Positions 36,653 through 46,924 of a stretch of 64,000 nt of DNA are shown here, one piece after another (the stretch's first letter is position 1; each line of letters starts with the position of its first letter). The position numbers and the translations under genes were made by a program. Source of the stretch: RYN-428 sp035551995 (GTDB lineage: Bacteria > Planctomycetota > Phycisphaerae > Tepidisphaerales > Tepidisphaeraceae); contig DASZME010000094.1 of the NCBI GenBank assembly GCA_035551995.1, positions 115,860 to 179,859 on the forward strand. Reading direction: 5' to 3'. The notes beneath the pieces are model-generated. The model was not told the origin of the DNA. It searched no databases and saw nothing but the letters and a program-made list of their open reading frames with translations.

Positions 36653-36790
36653 GTGCGAAAGGCCCACGACCTTCACGAGCGAAACGGTCTTTCGCACAGC
36701 AGGCCATGCCCGCTGAACCGACCCGGCAAGCATCCGCTTGGCTGGGCATACCCGAACGAGCCAGGCTCCTCCCCGCCTTAAAGCCGGTAC
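36653..36790 (+). ncRNA. Candidate structured leader of prkA
   Basis: In the 404-bp gap between mqnD and prkA, GTGCGAAAG (36653-36661) and CTTTCGCAC (36689-36697) are perfect 9-bp complements. ATGCCC (36706-36711) pairs with GGGCAT (36744-36749), enclosing CAAGC-ATCC-GCTTG (36727-36740). Stacked helices of this density suggest a structured leader or small RNA before prkA. It matches no riboswitch, SRP, RNase P or tmRNA motif known to me. The rest of the gap shows no feature. Confidence 0.35.
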
Positions 36791-36873
36791 TGCTCTTTTG
36801 AATGTGTGCCGTGAAAACAAACCGTGATCGGCGATTGCATCGTTCAATCCGCCGAACTCGGAGAGGACATCCT

Positions 36874-38940
<2,067 letters not shown>

Positions 38941-38982
38941 GGTGAATGGCGTGCTTTATAAAAACGCAGACCAGGAAGGACT

Positions 38983-39228
38983 GTGGCCGAGCAACCGACT
39001 GGGTTTAGGATTCTGGGCAGTATCAGCGGGATCGAAGTCATCGCGGTGGGTCGTGGCGTTCGTATCGCCGACACCCTGCGCGAGCGATTCGGCGGAACCC
39101 GCTGGCGCAAGCTAAAAGGAACCGCATTGATTGAGGACGAACATGGCCGGATTGCGAACGCGGAAATCCACTGGTTCGAAGCGCACGGCGTCGGCCGGGT
39201 CCAGTGGAAAATCAAACATTGGTTCTAA
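38983..39228 (+). CDS. Small conserved protein of unknown function
   Basis: 81 residues from a GTG with AGGAAGGA just upstream. The C-terminal half (WRKLKGTALIED..GRIANAEIHWFEAHG) looks like a small beta-rich family that I recognise as conserved but unnamed. No catalytic motif or signal peptide. It lies between prkA and the next small gene, so it is probably cotranscribed with the prkA set. Confidence 0.65.
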   Translation: MAEQPTGFRILGSISGIEVIAVGRGVRIADTLRERFGGTRWRKLKGTALIEDEHGRIANAEIHWFEAHGVGRVQWKIKHWF

Positions 39229-39250
39229 GCTGCCATACCCCCGATTCGCC

Positions 39251-39454
39251 ATGTGTATCGACAACCAGGGGAATGAAGCATCCCTCCTGATCGGTAAGGT
39301 GTATCGCGTACTTAAACCGGCGACGAGGGACTCCCGTTTCGATCTTCGTGTTGTGGACGAAGAAGGCGAAGACTACATTTACCCGATCGCCAAATTCGTC
39401 CTCCTGAATCTTCCCCCCAAGGCCCGAAAAGCGGTCGGTCGGTCAAACGCATGA
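39251..39454 (+). CDS. Small conserved MCIDNQG protein
   Basis: 67 residues. The pattern MCIDNQGNEASLLIGKVYRV followed by VVDEEGEDYIYP matches a small beta-barrel-like family common in bacteria with no assigned function. The ATG at 39251 is chosen from the family N-terminus; no clear ribosome site precedes it. The stop overlaps the next start by 4 bp (ATGA). Confidence 0.75.
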   Translation: MCIDNQGNEASLLIGKVYRVLKPATRDSRFDLRVVDEEGEDYIYPIAKFVLLNLPPKARKAVGRSNA

Positions 39455-39741
39455 GCATGGCATCCGCAACCCGTCGATCCGGCCTGACCCTTGCTCTGCT
39501 TGGGTTTGCCGGAGTCGCGTTTTTTTGGTTGACCGATCCGCATTTTGGACCGGTGGGACGTGCCGTACTCGATGCCAGACGGCACATCGATTGGCGCCAC
39601 TGGATCTTTATTCTCCGTGGCTCCCCGGATAACGCGGTCGACGCCGCCAACCAAGCCCTCACCGGCACGCTGGTCGGCATCGTCGGGTCAATCGCGATTT
39701 TAGTGGTCGGCCTATGGCTCGTGACGCGGCGAAGGACGTAA
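39451..39741 (+). CDS. Small two-helix membrane protein
   Basis: 96 residues with hydrophobic helices at about 12-27 and 70-90, the loop between them being polar and aromatic (HIDWRHWIFILRG). Start overlaps the stop of the previous gene; the yeaH-like gene begins 8 bp after its stop. The tight spacing implies cotranscription. Function is not recognisable. Confidence 0.65.
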   Translation: MSMASATRRSGLTLALLGFAGVAFFWLTDPHFGPVGRAVLDARRHIDWRHWIFILRGSPDNAVDAANQALTGTLVGIVGSIAILVVGLWLVTRRRT

Positions 39742-39748
39742 TACTTTT

Positions 39749-40843
39749 ATGATCCTCAAGATCGAAAAAGATCACCAGCGTTTTCGGCAGATCGTCAAAG
39801 GCCGCATCCGCGAAGACCTGCGCAAGTTTCTCACCAAGGGCGAACTGATCGGCAAAGAGGGCAAGCACCTCATTTCCATCCCCGTTCGCGGCATCGAACT
39901 CCCCCATTTTCGCTACGGAGATAACTCCCAGGGCGTCGGAGCCGGCGACGGCAAAGAAGGCGACACCGTCGGCAAAGGCCAGGGCAAAGGGCAGGGCGGA
40001 ACCGACGCCGGCCAACATTTGATGGAAGTCGATCTGACCCTTGACGAGCTGGCCGACATCCTGGCCGAGGAACTCAAGCTTCCGCGAATCGAGCCCAAAG
40101 GGCATCATCGGATTACCACCGTCCGCGACAAATACAGCGGCATTCGCCGGGTTGGGCCTGAATCGCTTCGGCACTTCAAACGCTCCTTCAAAGAAGCGCT
40201 TAAACGCCAGATCATGCTCGGCGATTACAATCCCGACAACCCGACGATCATCCCTCAGAAGAAAGACATCCGCTATCGAAGCTGGAAGGAGACCCGCAGC
40301 CCGCAGAGCAATGCCGTCATCTTTTTTATGATGGACGTGTCGGGGTCGATGGGCGAAGAGCAAAAGGAACTGGTTCGCTTGGAATCATTCTGGATCGACA
40401 CCTGGCTCCGCAAGAATTATGAGGGGATCGAGAGCCGATATATCGTTCACGACATCAGTGCCAAGGAAGTGGACAAGCACACCTTCTACCACCTCCGCGA
40501 AGACGGCGGCACCAAAATCAGCAGCGCCTTCCGATGCGCAAAAGGCATTCTCGACGCCCACTACAGCCCCGACGAATGGAACATTTATCTCTTCCATTTC
40601 AGCGACGGCGACAACAGCAGCGAAGCGGACAGCCGGGAATGCGTGAAGCTGTTGAAAGAGCAACTTCTGCCGACCGCGAATATGTTTGGATATTGCCAGG
40701 TCGCCAGCGCGTACGGGTCGGGGAATTTCATCAATGTGCTGCATGAGCATTTGCGGAACCAGGAAAAGGTGTTGACGAGCCGGGTAAATAGCAAGGATGA
40801 TATTTACGACTCGATCAAGACGTTTTTCGGGAAGGGGCATTGA
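39749..40843 (+). CDS. YeaH/YhbH family protein (DUF444)
   Basis: 364 residues. A long N-terminal basic region with a Gly-rich stretch (GDGKEGDTVGKGQGKG, about 65-85), then a vWA-like C-terminal part with MDVSGSMGEEQK (D-x-S-G-S metal site, about residue 193). DUF444 proteins are regularly found with PrkA and SpoVR. The role is not settled; association with the kinase is known from gene neighbourhood. The stop shares one base with the next ATG. Confidence 0.93.
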   Translation: MILKIEKDHQRFRQIVKGRIREDLRKFLTKGELIGKEGKHLISIPVRGIELPHFRYGDNSQGVGAGDGKEGDTVGKGQGKGQGGTDAGQHLMEVDLTLDELADILAEELKLPRIEPKGHHRITTVRDKYSGIRRVGPESLRHFKRSFKEALKRQIMLGDYNPDNPTIIPQKKDIRYRSWKETRSPQSNAVIFFMMDVSGSMGEEQKELVRLESFWIDTWLRKNYEGIESRYIVHDISAKEVDKHTFYHLREDGGTKISSAFRCAKGILDAHYSPDEWNIYLFHFSDGDNSSEADSRECVKLLKEQLLPTANMFGYCQVASAYGSGNFINVLHEHLRNQEKVLTSRVNSKDDIYDSIKTFFGKGH

Positions 40844-41397
40844 TGACGCTCAAAGCTATCATTCCGACGATAATGACCGCCGATGAATTTGCGTCGCTTG
40901 GAGATATTGGGCGGGCGGAGCTTGTGCGCGGGAGACTCATTCATTTAACCAAGCCAAAGCCCAAGCATGGCCGCATCGCCATGCGAATTGGGACGGCCTT
41001 TTCAAATTTTGCTCAAAAACACAATCTCGGAGAAGTGTACGCCGCTGGAACCGGGTTTCTGGCGGAGAGGAACCCAGACTCCGTGCGAGCGCCCGACGCG
41101 GCCTTCGTACGAGCCGATGTCGTCGCCGCCCACGATGATGAAGACTGGTTTCCCCGTTCGCCCGATCTGGCGGTGGAAGTCTTGTCTCCGACGGAACGCG
41201 CCGAACAGGTCGCGGAAAAGGTTCAAATGTGGCTCGACGGAGGAGCGAGATCCGTATGGGTGTTCGACCCAAAATCCCGTTCGGCGACGATTCATGCCGC
41301 ACGCGGCACAATCCAGGTGTTTAGGGAGGGCGACGACTTACGCGACGATGCCGTCCACCCTGGATTTGCATTGCGAGTGAAAGAATGCTTTGTGTAA
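40843..41397 (+). CDS. Uma2 family endonuclease-like protein (DUF820)
   Basis: 184 residues, restriction-endonuclease-like fold. The DUF820 signature is visible: TADEFASLGD near the N-terminus, RAPDAAFVRAD with the Asp, SPDLAVEVLSPTER with the Glu and a following Lys in AEKVQMWLDGGARSVWV. The family is expanded in planctomycetes and cyanobacteria and its role is unknown. The ATG overlaps the yeaH stop (TGATG) with GGAAGGGG upstream. It interrupts the usual prkA-yeaH-spoVR order. Confidence 0.9.
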   Translation: MTLKAIIPTIMTADEFASLGDIGRAELVRGRLIHLTKPKPKHGRIAMRIGTAFSNFAQKHNLGEVYAAGTGFLAERNPDSVRAPDAAFVRADVVAAHDDEDWFPRSPDLAVEVLSPTERAEQVAEKVQMWLDGGARSVWVFDPKSRSATIHAARGTIQVFREGDDLRDDAVHPGFALRVKECFV

Positions 41398-41481
41398 AAT
41401 CTCCGGGACGTAGACTCGAGGGACCGGTTCTTGGGTTCCTTCAAGCCATAGTATACACAACCGTTTTGTTAAGGGGCCGCT

Positions 41482-41964
41482 ATGATGACCTCGTATTCGA
41501 GTCGCATGAGAGCGACGACCGCCCTTGCTGTTGTTGCCGCGTTCACATTCCTGACGGCTTGTGTAACATCTTCCGCCGCCGAGCCGGCAGTCTCGGCGAT
41601 CGCTCGCCCGGCTCTTGAAGCAAAGGTATCCGAACTGATCGATCTGATCGGCAATGGCCGAATCGACGCGATGCTTGATCGCATCGGTCCGATCCCAGAC
41701 CCCGATCGCCCGGCTTTCGAGCAGATCCGCCAACGCCTGATCAATCTATATGGCAACGCCGGTAAATTCGGGGGATTCGACATCGCCGGATACAAAGTGC
41801 TGACGCCCCGATTCCAGGTCGCGTACGTCATGGTTTACTTCGACAAGCGCCCGGCCCTGTTTGAGTTTGGCTTTTATCGCGTCAATGATACATGGCGGCC
41901 GCAGACGTTCGCGGTGGAGACCAATTTCAAGGCGCTGCTCGATACGTTGCCGATGCAGCGATAA
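41482..41964 (+). CDS. Small exported lipoprotein candidate
   Basis: 160 residues. The N-terminal signal (ALAVVAAFTF) ends in a lipobox LTAC, so Cys27 is probably lipid-modified. The mature region is a small alpha/beta domain (VAYVMVYFDKRPALFEFGFYRV) reminiscent of NTF2-like folds, but I do not recognise the family. AAGGGG lies 5 bp before the start. It sits between the Uma2 gene and the VapBC pair. Confidence 0.7.
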   Translation: MMTSYSSRMRATTALAVVAAFTFLTACVTSSAAEPAVSAIARPALEAKVSELIDLIGNGRIDAMLDRIGPIPDPDRPAFEQIRQRLINLYGNAGKFGGFDIAGYKVLTPRFQVAYVMVYFDKRPALFEFGFYRVNDTWRPQTFAVETNFKALLDTLPMQR

Positions 41965-41986
41965 GCATGACTGAGGCGTAACAATT

Positions 41987-42256
41987 ATGCATGCGATCGA
42001 AATCAAGCTAAGCGAAAAAAACAGCGAGCGAGCGACCATGCTGGCTCGCTCGTCCGGAAAGACGCCGGATGAGTTGGTAAATGAAGTATTCGAGCGTTTT
42101 GCCTCGCCCAAGCAGCTTACGGGCGCTGACGTCGCGGACCGACGTCCCGCCGAATCAAGAGGACACTTGTTTGGAATGTTTAAGGGAAAGATATGGGTGT
42201 CGGATGATTTTGACGCGCCGCTTTCTGATGAAGAACTGAAAGAGTGGGGATTATGA
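41987..42256 (+). CDS. VapB-type antitoxin
   Basis: 89 residues. N-terminal beta-helix-helix part (MHAIEIKLSEKNSERATMLA) consistent with a ribbon-helix-helix DNA-binding domain, then a C-terminal MFKGKIWVSDDFDAPL followed by LSDEELKEWG, a toxin-binding tail seen in antitoxins paired with PIN-domain toxins. Stop and toxin start overlap by 4 bp, as usual for such modules. It would neutralise the VapC toxin and repress the pair. Confidence 0.8.
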   Translation: MHAIEIKLSEKNSERATMLARSSGKTPDELVNEVFERFASPKQLTGADVADRRPAESRGHLFGMFKGKIWVSDDFDAPLSDEELKEWGL

Positions 42257-42639
42257 AGCTGTTGCTGGACACCCATATCTTTCTCTGGTGGATCATGGGC
42301 AGCGACCGACTCTCTCCCGCCGCGCGAGCCGCGATCGACGATCCCGCTAACGACGTTTTTCTCAGTAGCATTGCCGCCGTTGAAATCGCCGCCAAATTTC
42401 AGTCCGGCAAACTTCGCCTTTCAGCGTCGCCCGACGAAATATTCGCCGCGGCGACCGCTGGGGGAATCGTGCAGGAGTTGCCGTTAGTGATTGCGCATGC
42501 CTTACGTCTTGCGACGCTGCCGTTGCATCATCGTGATCCTTTCGATCGACTCCTTATCGCCCAGGCGATGACGGAAAATTCGATCCTCGTTACGGCCGAT
42601 AGACGGTTAGCCGTTTACGACGTGAAGATGCTTACATAG
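42253..42639 (+). CDS. VapC-type PIN-domain toxin
   Basis: 128 residues, PIN fold ribonuclease. Acidic residues for metal binding are in LLLDTHIFLWW (Asp5), AAVEIAAKFQ (Glu), DPFDRLLIAQA (Asp) and LVTADRRL (Asp). VapC toxins cleave RNA, frequently initiator tRNA or 23S rRNA. Start overlaps the antitoxin stop. The complete pair lies between the lipoprotein and spoVR, 12 bp before spoVR, so its insertion keeps the operon contiguous. Confidence 0.9.
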   Translation: MKLLLDTHIFLWWIMGSDRLSPAARAAIDDPANDVFLSSIAAVEIAAKFQSGKLRLSASPDEIFAAATAGGIVQELPLVIAHALRLATLPLHHRDPFDRLLIAQAMTENSILVTADRRLAVYDVKMLT

Positions 42640-42651
42640 TCAGAGGTATCG

Positions 42652-44184
42652 ATGGCTTCTCACCTGCTCACGCCCTTCCCCGCCGAGCTTCTTGCCGCCA
42701 AGAAGCAGATTCGGGAGCGCGCCCGCGCGTATGGGCTCGATTTTTTTCCCGTCATCTACGAAATGTGCGATTACGAGCAGATGAATCAGATCGCCGCGTA
42801 CGGCGGGTTTCCGCAGCGGTACCCGCACTGGCGGTTTGGATCGGAGTACGAAGCGATTCGCAAGCGCCATCATTATGGACTGGGCCGAATCTATGAGATG
42901 GTGATCAACAACGATCCCTGCTACGCCTATTTGCAGGAATCCAACCAGCTTGTCGATCAGAAGCTGGTCATCGCCCATGTGTATGGCCACGCCGATTTTT
43001 TCAAGAACAATCTTTGGTTCAGCCACACCAACCGCAAGATGATGGACGAGATGGCCAACCACGCCACTCACGTTCGCAAACATATCGAGAAGCATGGGTA
43101 TGACACCGTCGAGCATTGGATGGACATCTGCCTGAGCATCGAGCACCTGATCGACCCGCACAGCATGTTCATGCAGCGCGGGCCCAACGACGACAAGCAT
43201 GAGCAGCCGAAGCGCGAGGAAAACGAGCCGACGAAGTTTAAGTCGAAGGATTATCTCGATCGGTGGATCAATCCGCCGAGCGTGATGGAGGCGGAAGCGA
43301 AGAAGCTACGCAGCGAGAAGGAAAAGAAGCGTCATGTGACGCCGAGCCGGCCGACGCGCGATGTGCTGCTTTATCTGCTGGAGCACGCGCGGCTCGAAGA
43401 CTGGCAGGCGGATTGCCTGGGCATCGTTCGCGAAGAAAGTTACTACTATGCCCCGCAGGGCATGACCAAGGTGATGAACGAAGGGTGGGCGAGCTTCTGG
43501 CATTCCACGTTGATGACCAAGCACTTCGTGAACGCCACGGAGATCATCGACTACGCCGACCATCACAGCGGCACCGTTCACATGCCGCCGGGAAATTTTA
43601 ATCCGTACAAGATCGGCATCGAGCTATTCCGCGACATCGAAGACCGCTGGAACAAGGGCAAGTTCGGCAAGGAGTACGACGAAGCCAAGAACCTCGGCGA
43701 AAGGCAGAAGTGGGATAAGGGGCTGGGCCTGGGCCGGGAGAAAATCTTTGAAGTTCGGCGTGTTTATAACGACGTCAACTTCATCGACGAGTTCATGACG
43801 CCGGAGTTCATTGAGAAGCACAAGTTTTACCAGTACGGGCGCGATCCGCATTCCGGGCAGTTGCGGATCGTGAGCCGCGATCCGCAGCGCATCAAGCAGA
43901 CGATGTTGTATCAGCTTACGAACATGGGCCAGCCGTTCATCTACGTCGTGGATGGAAACTACTGCAACCGCGGCGAGCTTTACATGGCTCACAAGCACAA
44001 CGGCCTGGACATCGAAATTAAATTCGCCGTCGAAACGCTTAAGAATATTTACAGGATCTGGCAGCGGCCCGTTCACTTGCAGGCGAAGATCGAAGACGAC
44101 ATGGTGCTGTTCAGCTACAGCGGCGATCAGGCCAAGCAGCAGACGATCCACGATGAGTTGCCAAAGCCGGCACATCAGGTGTGA
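42652..44184 (+). CDS. SpoVR family protein
   Basis: 510 residues, typical SpoVR length, with signature stretches FPVIYEMCDYEQMNQIAAYGGFP (His/Tyr-rich N-terminal domain), GKLVIAHV-like VIAHVYGHADFFKNN and EGWASFWHS. SpoVR is required for spore cortex in Bacillus but is widespread in non-sporulating bacteria with PrkA and YeaH; the molecular role is unknown. It ends the prkA cluster here. The start has GAGGTATCG upstream. Convergent with the MazF relic. Confidence 0.95.
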   Translation: MASHLLTPFPAELLAAKKQIRERARAYGLDFFPVIYEMCDYEQMNQIAAYGGFPQRYPHWRFGSEYEAIRKRHHYGLGRIYEMVINNDPCYAYLQESNQLVDQKLVIAHVYGHADFFKNNLWFSHTNRKMMDEMANHATHVRKHIEKHGYDTVEHWMDICLSIEHLIDPHSMFMQRGPNDDKHEQPKREENEPTKFKSKDYLDRWINPPSVMEAEAKKLRSEKEKKRHVTPSRPTRDVLLYLLEHARLEDWQADCLGIVREESYYYAPQGMTKVMNEGWASFWHSTLMTKHFVNATEIIDYADHHSGTVHMPPGNFNPYKIGIELFRDIEDRWNKGKFGKEYDEAKNLGERQKWDKGLGLGREKIFEVRRVYNDVNFIDEFMTPEFIEKHKFYQYGRDPHSGQLRIVSRDPQRIKQTMLYQLTNMGQPFIYVVDGNYCNRGELYMAHKHNGLDIEIKFAVETLKNIYRIWQRPVHLQAKIEDDMVLFSYSGDQAKQQTIHDELPKPAHQV

Positions 44185-44192
44185 CGGATCCA

Positions 44193-44515
44193 TTATCCGC
44201 CGATAATTTCATTGAGTCCCTCGATCAACCGATCCAAATCTTCAGGCGCGACTCTTGCGATCTTCTTTCCGATACGCTCAAGGGAAACCGTGCGAATCTG
44301 ACTGATTTTAGCCCACGTCGGCTTCGGCAGCTTCAACGTGGTCAGTTCCAATTTGAGGGGAAAACCGGCGCGTCGCGGTTGGCTTGTCAGCGCCATGGCG
44401 ATCACCGTGCCCGACCGCGCGTATCATACTGATCGATAAATCCTGCTTTAAGCCAAGCGTTCGGAACCTCGACGAACATTAATTCTCCCGCCGCACTTTT
44501 ACCCGATACGATTTT
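44193..44515 (-). pseudogene. Frameshifted MazF/PemK-like toxin
   Basis: The intact 3' part (44193-44405) reads VIAMALTSQPRRAGFPL and then WAKISQIRTVSLERIGKKI, the MazF C-terminal pattern. The N-terminal part is in another frame: SAAGELMFVEVPNAWLKAG, running to a stop (44406-44515). The junction lies near the CGGGCACGG stretch at about 44407-44415. A functional toxin is not encoded. No antitoxin is recognisable upstream. Confidence 0.6.
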
Positions 44516-44593
44516 CGATCAGATTTATTATTCTTTGATCGTCGTCCCACTCGTGTTATGACTATCGACCAAAATTATTCGTGGGAGGATATT

Positions 44594-46795
44594 ATGCTGA
44601 AAAGTCTTTATTTCGCGCGTCTAGTTACGCTACTTGCCATTTTTGCCGCGCCCGCTCTCGTTCGAGGGCAGGCCCTTGCCGATCGGTTGCCGGCGGACAC
44701 CATCCTGTATGTCGGCTGGGCCGGCGTCGAAAAACCCGCGCCGGGATTTAAGGGTTCGAATCTCGAGGCGGTGCTTGCCGATTCGAATCTGTCTGAGGTC
44801 TTTAACGAGTTTCTGCCGAAGGCGCTCGATCGCATCGCACATGAAGATAAAGACGCCGCCGAGGGAATCGAGCTGATTCGCACTCTGCTTGGCCCGATGT
44901 GGCGCCATCCGTCGGCGTTCGCGTTCGCCGGCGTGGACATCAACAATCCCAACGGGCCGGCGCCGAGGTTCATCCTGCTGTCCGACGCCGGCCGTGAAGC
45001 GCCCGCGCTGAAGGCGCAGATGGAAGACACGCTCAAGAAGGCCGCGCAGACTCCGTTCGCCATCCATGTCTTTCAAGTCGGCGATCTGGTCGCCGCGGTG
45101 AGCGGATACGATAAGCCGCAAGCGGCGATTCCCAACGCCGGCGCTAATGCCGCGTCACTGGCCACCAATCCTGAATTCATCAAGGCGCTGGCGCAGGTCC
45201 ATAAGGATGCGGTGTTGACCGCTTATGTGAATCACGAAACGCTCCTGACGCTCGCCAACGATGGTTTTATGATCGCCGGCGGCGAAATCCAGAAGACCTG
45301 GGCCGCCGCTCGCGATCAACTCGGACTCACCGGCGTCAAGAGCGCCATCTGGACGGCGGGATTCGACAAGAAAGACTGGCGCACGCAGGCGTTTATTTCG
45401 GCGCCGCGGCCACGAAAAGGATTGGTCGGCTCGATGTTGGACGGACCGCCGATCTCCAAAGAAATGCTCGCGGTCATTCCAAAGAACGCCACGATGGCGG
45501 GCGCCACGCATTTCGACGCGGCGGCGTTCGTCGACGTCATCCGCCGTGCCGTCACCGTCTTCGACGCCGGCGCCGCGACTCAGATCGATCAGGCCATGGA
45601 ACAGGTCAACGCCGCGGTGGGTCTGGACATCCAGAAAGATCTGCTGGCCACTCTGGGCGACGAATGGGGCTACTACGTAGACCCCGCCGTCGCCGGCAAC
45701 GGGATCGTCGGCGCCACCCTTGTCAATCGGCTGAAGAATCCCGACAAAGCCGCGGCTTCGATCGAGAAACTCGAAAAATTCATCAACACTCTTGCCGAGC
45801 AACAGCTCTCCCATCAAAAGCCGCCGATCATCGTCGCCTTTCGCAAGACGACGATCGACCAAACGACGGTGCATTATCTGGCGTTGCCGCTTTTTGAGCC
45901 GGCCTGGGCGGTGGCGGACGGAAATCTGTATGTCGGGCTTTACCCGGAAGTGGTCGTGGCCGCGGCCAAACACGTAAGCGCCAAAGGAGAGTCGATCGCG
46001 GACAACCCCGCTTACATCGAACTGCGGCGCCGGCTCGGCGATCATCCCGCCTCGACGTTCGAGTTCATGGATCTCCCGCGCCTTGTGCCCAACACCTATT
46101 CGACATGGATCGTCATCTCGCATCTTGCCGGCGCCGGCGATCTCTTGGGCGTGCCCGGACCGGCGGTGATCCTGCCCTCGCTGGGCAAGCTGGCGCCGCG
46201 TCTGTCGGCGGCCGGCGAAATCATCTGGACCGACGCCGACGGCCTGCATCTGAGCGCGCTGTCGCCATTTCCCGGCAGCGAAATTCTGGCGTCGGACCCG
46301 ATGTCGATGTCGCCGGCGCAGGTTCCGCTCATGATCTCCATCCTGTTGCCGGCGCTGAACAAAGCTCGCCAGCAGGCGCAGCAAATCAAAAGCGCCGCCA
46401 ATCTGAAACAGATCGGCCTGGCCGCGCAAATCTACGCCAATAACCAAAAAGATGGCGCCTTTCCCGCGGATTTCGCGGTGATGCTGAAGGAGACGGATCT
46501 GCCGATCGACGTCTTCGTCAATCCCGCCAGCAATACCGTCGCGCCGCGAGAGCTAACCAAGGACCAGCAATTACAATGGGTGCGCGACCAGAGCGACTAC
46601 GTCTGGAACGGGGCCGCCAAAAAAAGCACGAACGTCGGCCGCGAAGATCCCCTCGCCTGGGAAAAGCCGCAAGGACTTCCGGTCGGCGTCAATTTTTTGT
46701 TCGGGGACGGTCATGTGAGTTTCGAGCTGATGCCGCAGGCGATGGAGATTATCCAAAAGGCTCAACACGCGCAGCGACCGGCGGGGGGATTATGA
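44594..46795 (+). CDS. Exported protein with pseudopilin-like C-terminal part
   Basis: About 733 residues. Signal peptide at the N-terminus (VTLLAIFAAPALVRG). The central ~560 residues resemble DUF3352-type periplasmic proteins. The C-terminal ~150 residues carry LLPALNKARQQAQQIK then NLKQIGLAAQIYANN and GVNFLFGDGHVSF, which in planctomycetes normally follow a prepilin leader and helix in type II secretion-like pseudopilins. Here that part is fused to the end of an exported protein. GGAGG 6 bp before the ATG fixes the start. Function unknown. Confidence 0.78.
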   Translation: MLKSLYFARLVTLLAIFAAPALVRGQALADRLPADTILYVGWAGVEKPAPGFKGSNLEAVLADSNLSEVFNEFLPKALDRIAHEDKDAAEGIELIRTLLGPMWRHPSAFAFAGVDINNPNGPAPRFILLSDAGREAPALKAQMEDTLKKAAQTPFAIHVFQVGDLVAAVSGYDKPQAAIPNAGANAASLATNPEFIKALAQVHKDAVLTAYVNHETLLTLANDGFMIAGGEIQKTWAAARDQLGLTGVKSAIWTAGFDKKDWRTQAFISAPRPRKGLVGSMLDGPPISKEMLAVIPKNATMAGATHFDAAAFVDVIRRAVTVFDAGAATQIDQAMEQVNAAVGLDIQKDLLATLGDEWGYYVDPAVAGNGIVGATLVNRLKNPDKAAASIEKLEKFINTLAEQQLSHQKPPIIVAFRKTTIDQTTVHYLALPLFEPAWAVADGNLYVGLYPEVVVAAAKHVSAKGESIADNPAYIELRRRLGDHPASTFEFMDLPRLVPNTYSTWIVISHLAGAGDLLGVPGPAVILPSLGKLAPRLSAAGEIIWTDADGLHLSALSPFPGSEILASDPMSMSPAQVPLMISILLPALNKARQQAQQIKSAANLKQIGLAAQIYANNQKDGAFPADFAVMLKETDLPIDVFVNPASNTVAPRELTKDQQLQWVRDQSDYVWNGAAKKSTNVGREDPLAWEKPQGLPVGVNFLFGDGHVSFELMPQAMEIIQKAQHAQRPAGGL

Positions 46796-46924
46796 AATCG
46801 AATCGCTGCGCCGCGACGATATTTTTTTCGATATCTACGGCCACATGTTCACCACAGGCTTTGTTGATGAGCATTCCGGCGGCGAATGCCATACAATCAG
46901 CCCGCGGAGAAATTAGGAGCCGTG

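Noticed and set aside
36601..36873. SRP RNA, RNase P RNA or tmRNA in the mqnD-prkA gap
   Set aside because: None of the conserved sequence signatures of these RNAs is present; only a generic structured-leader call is kept.
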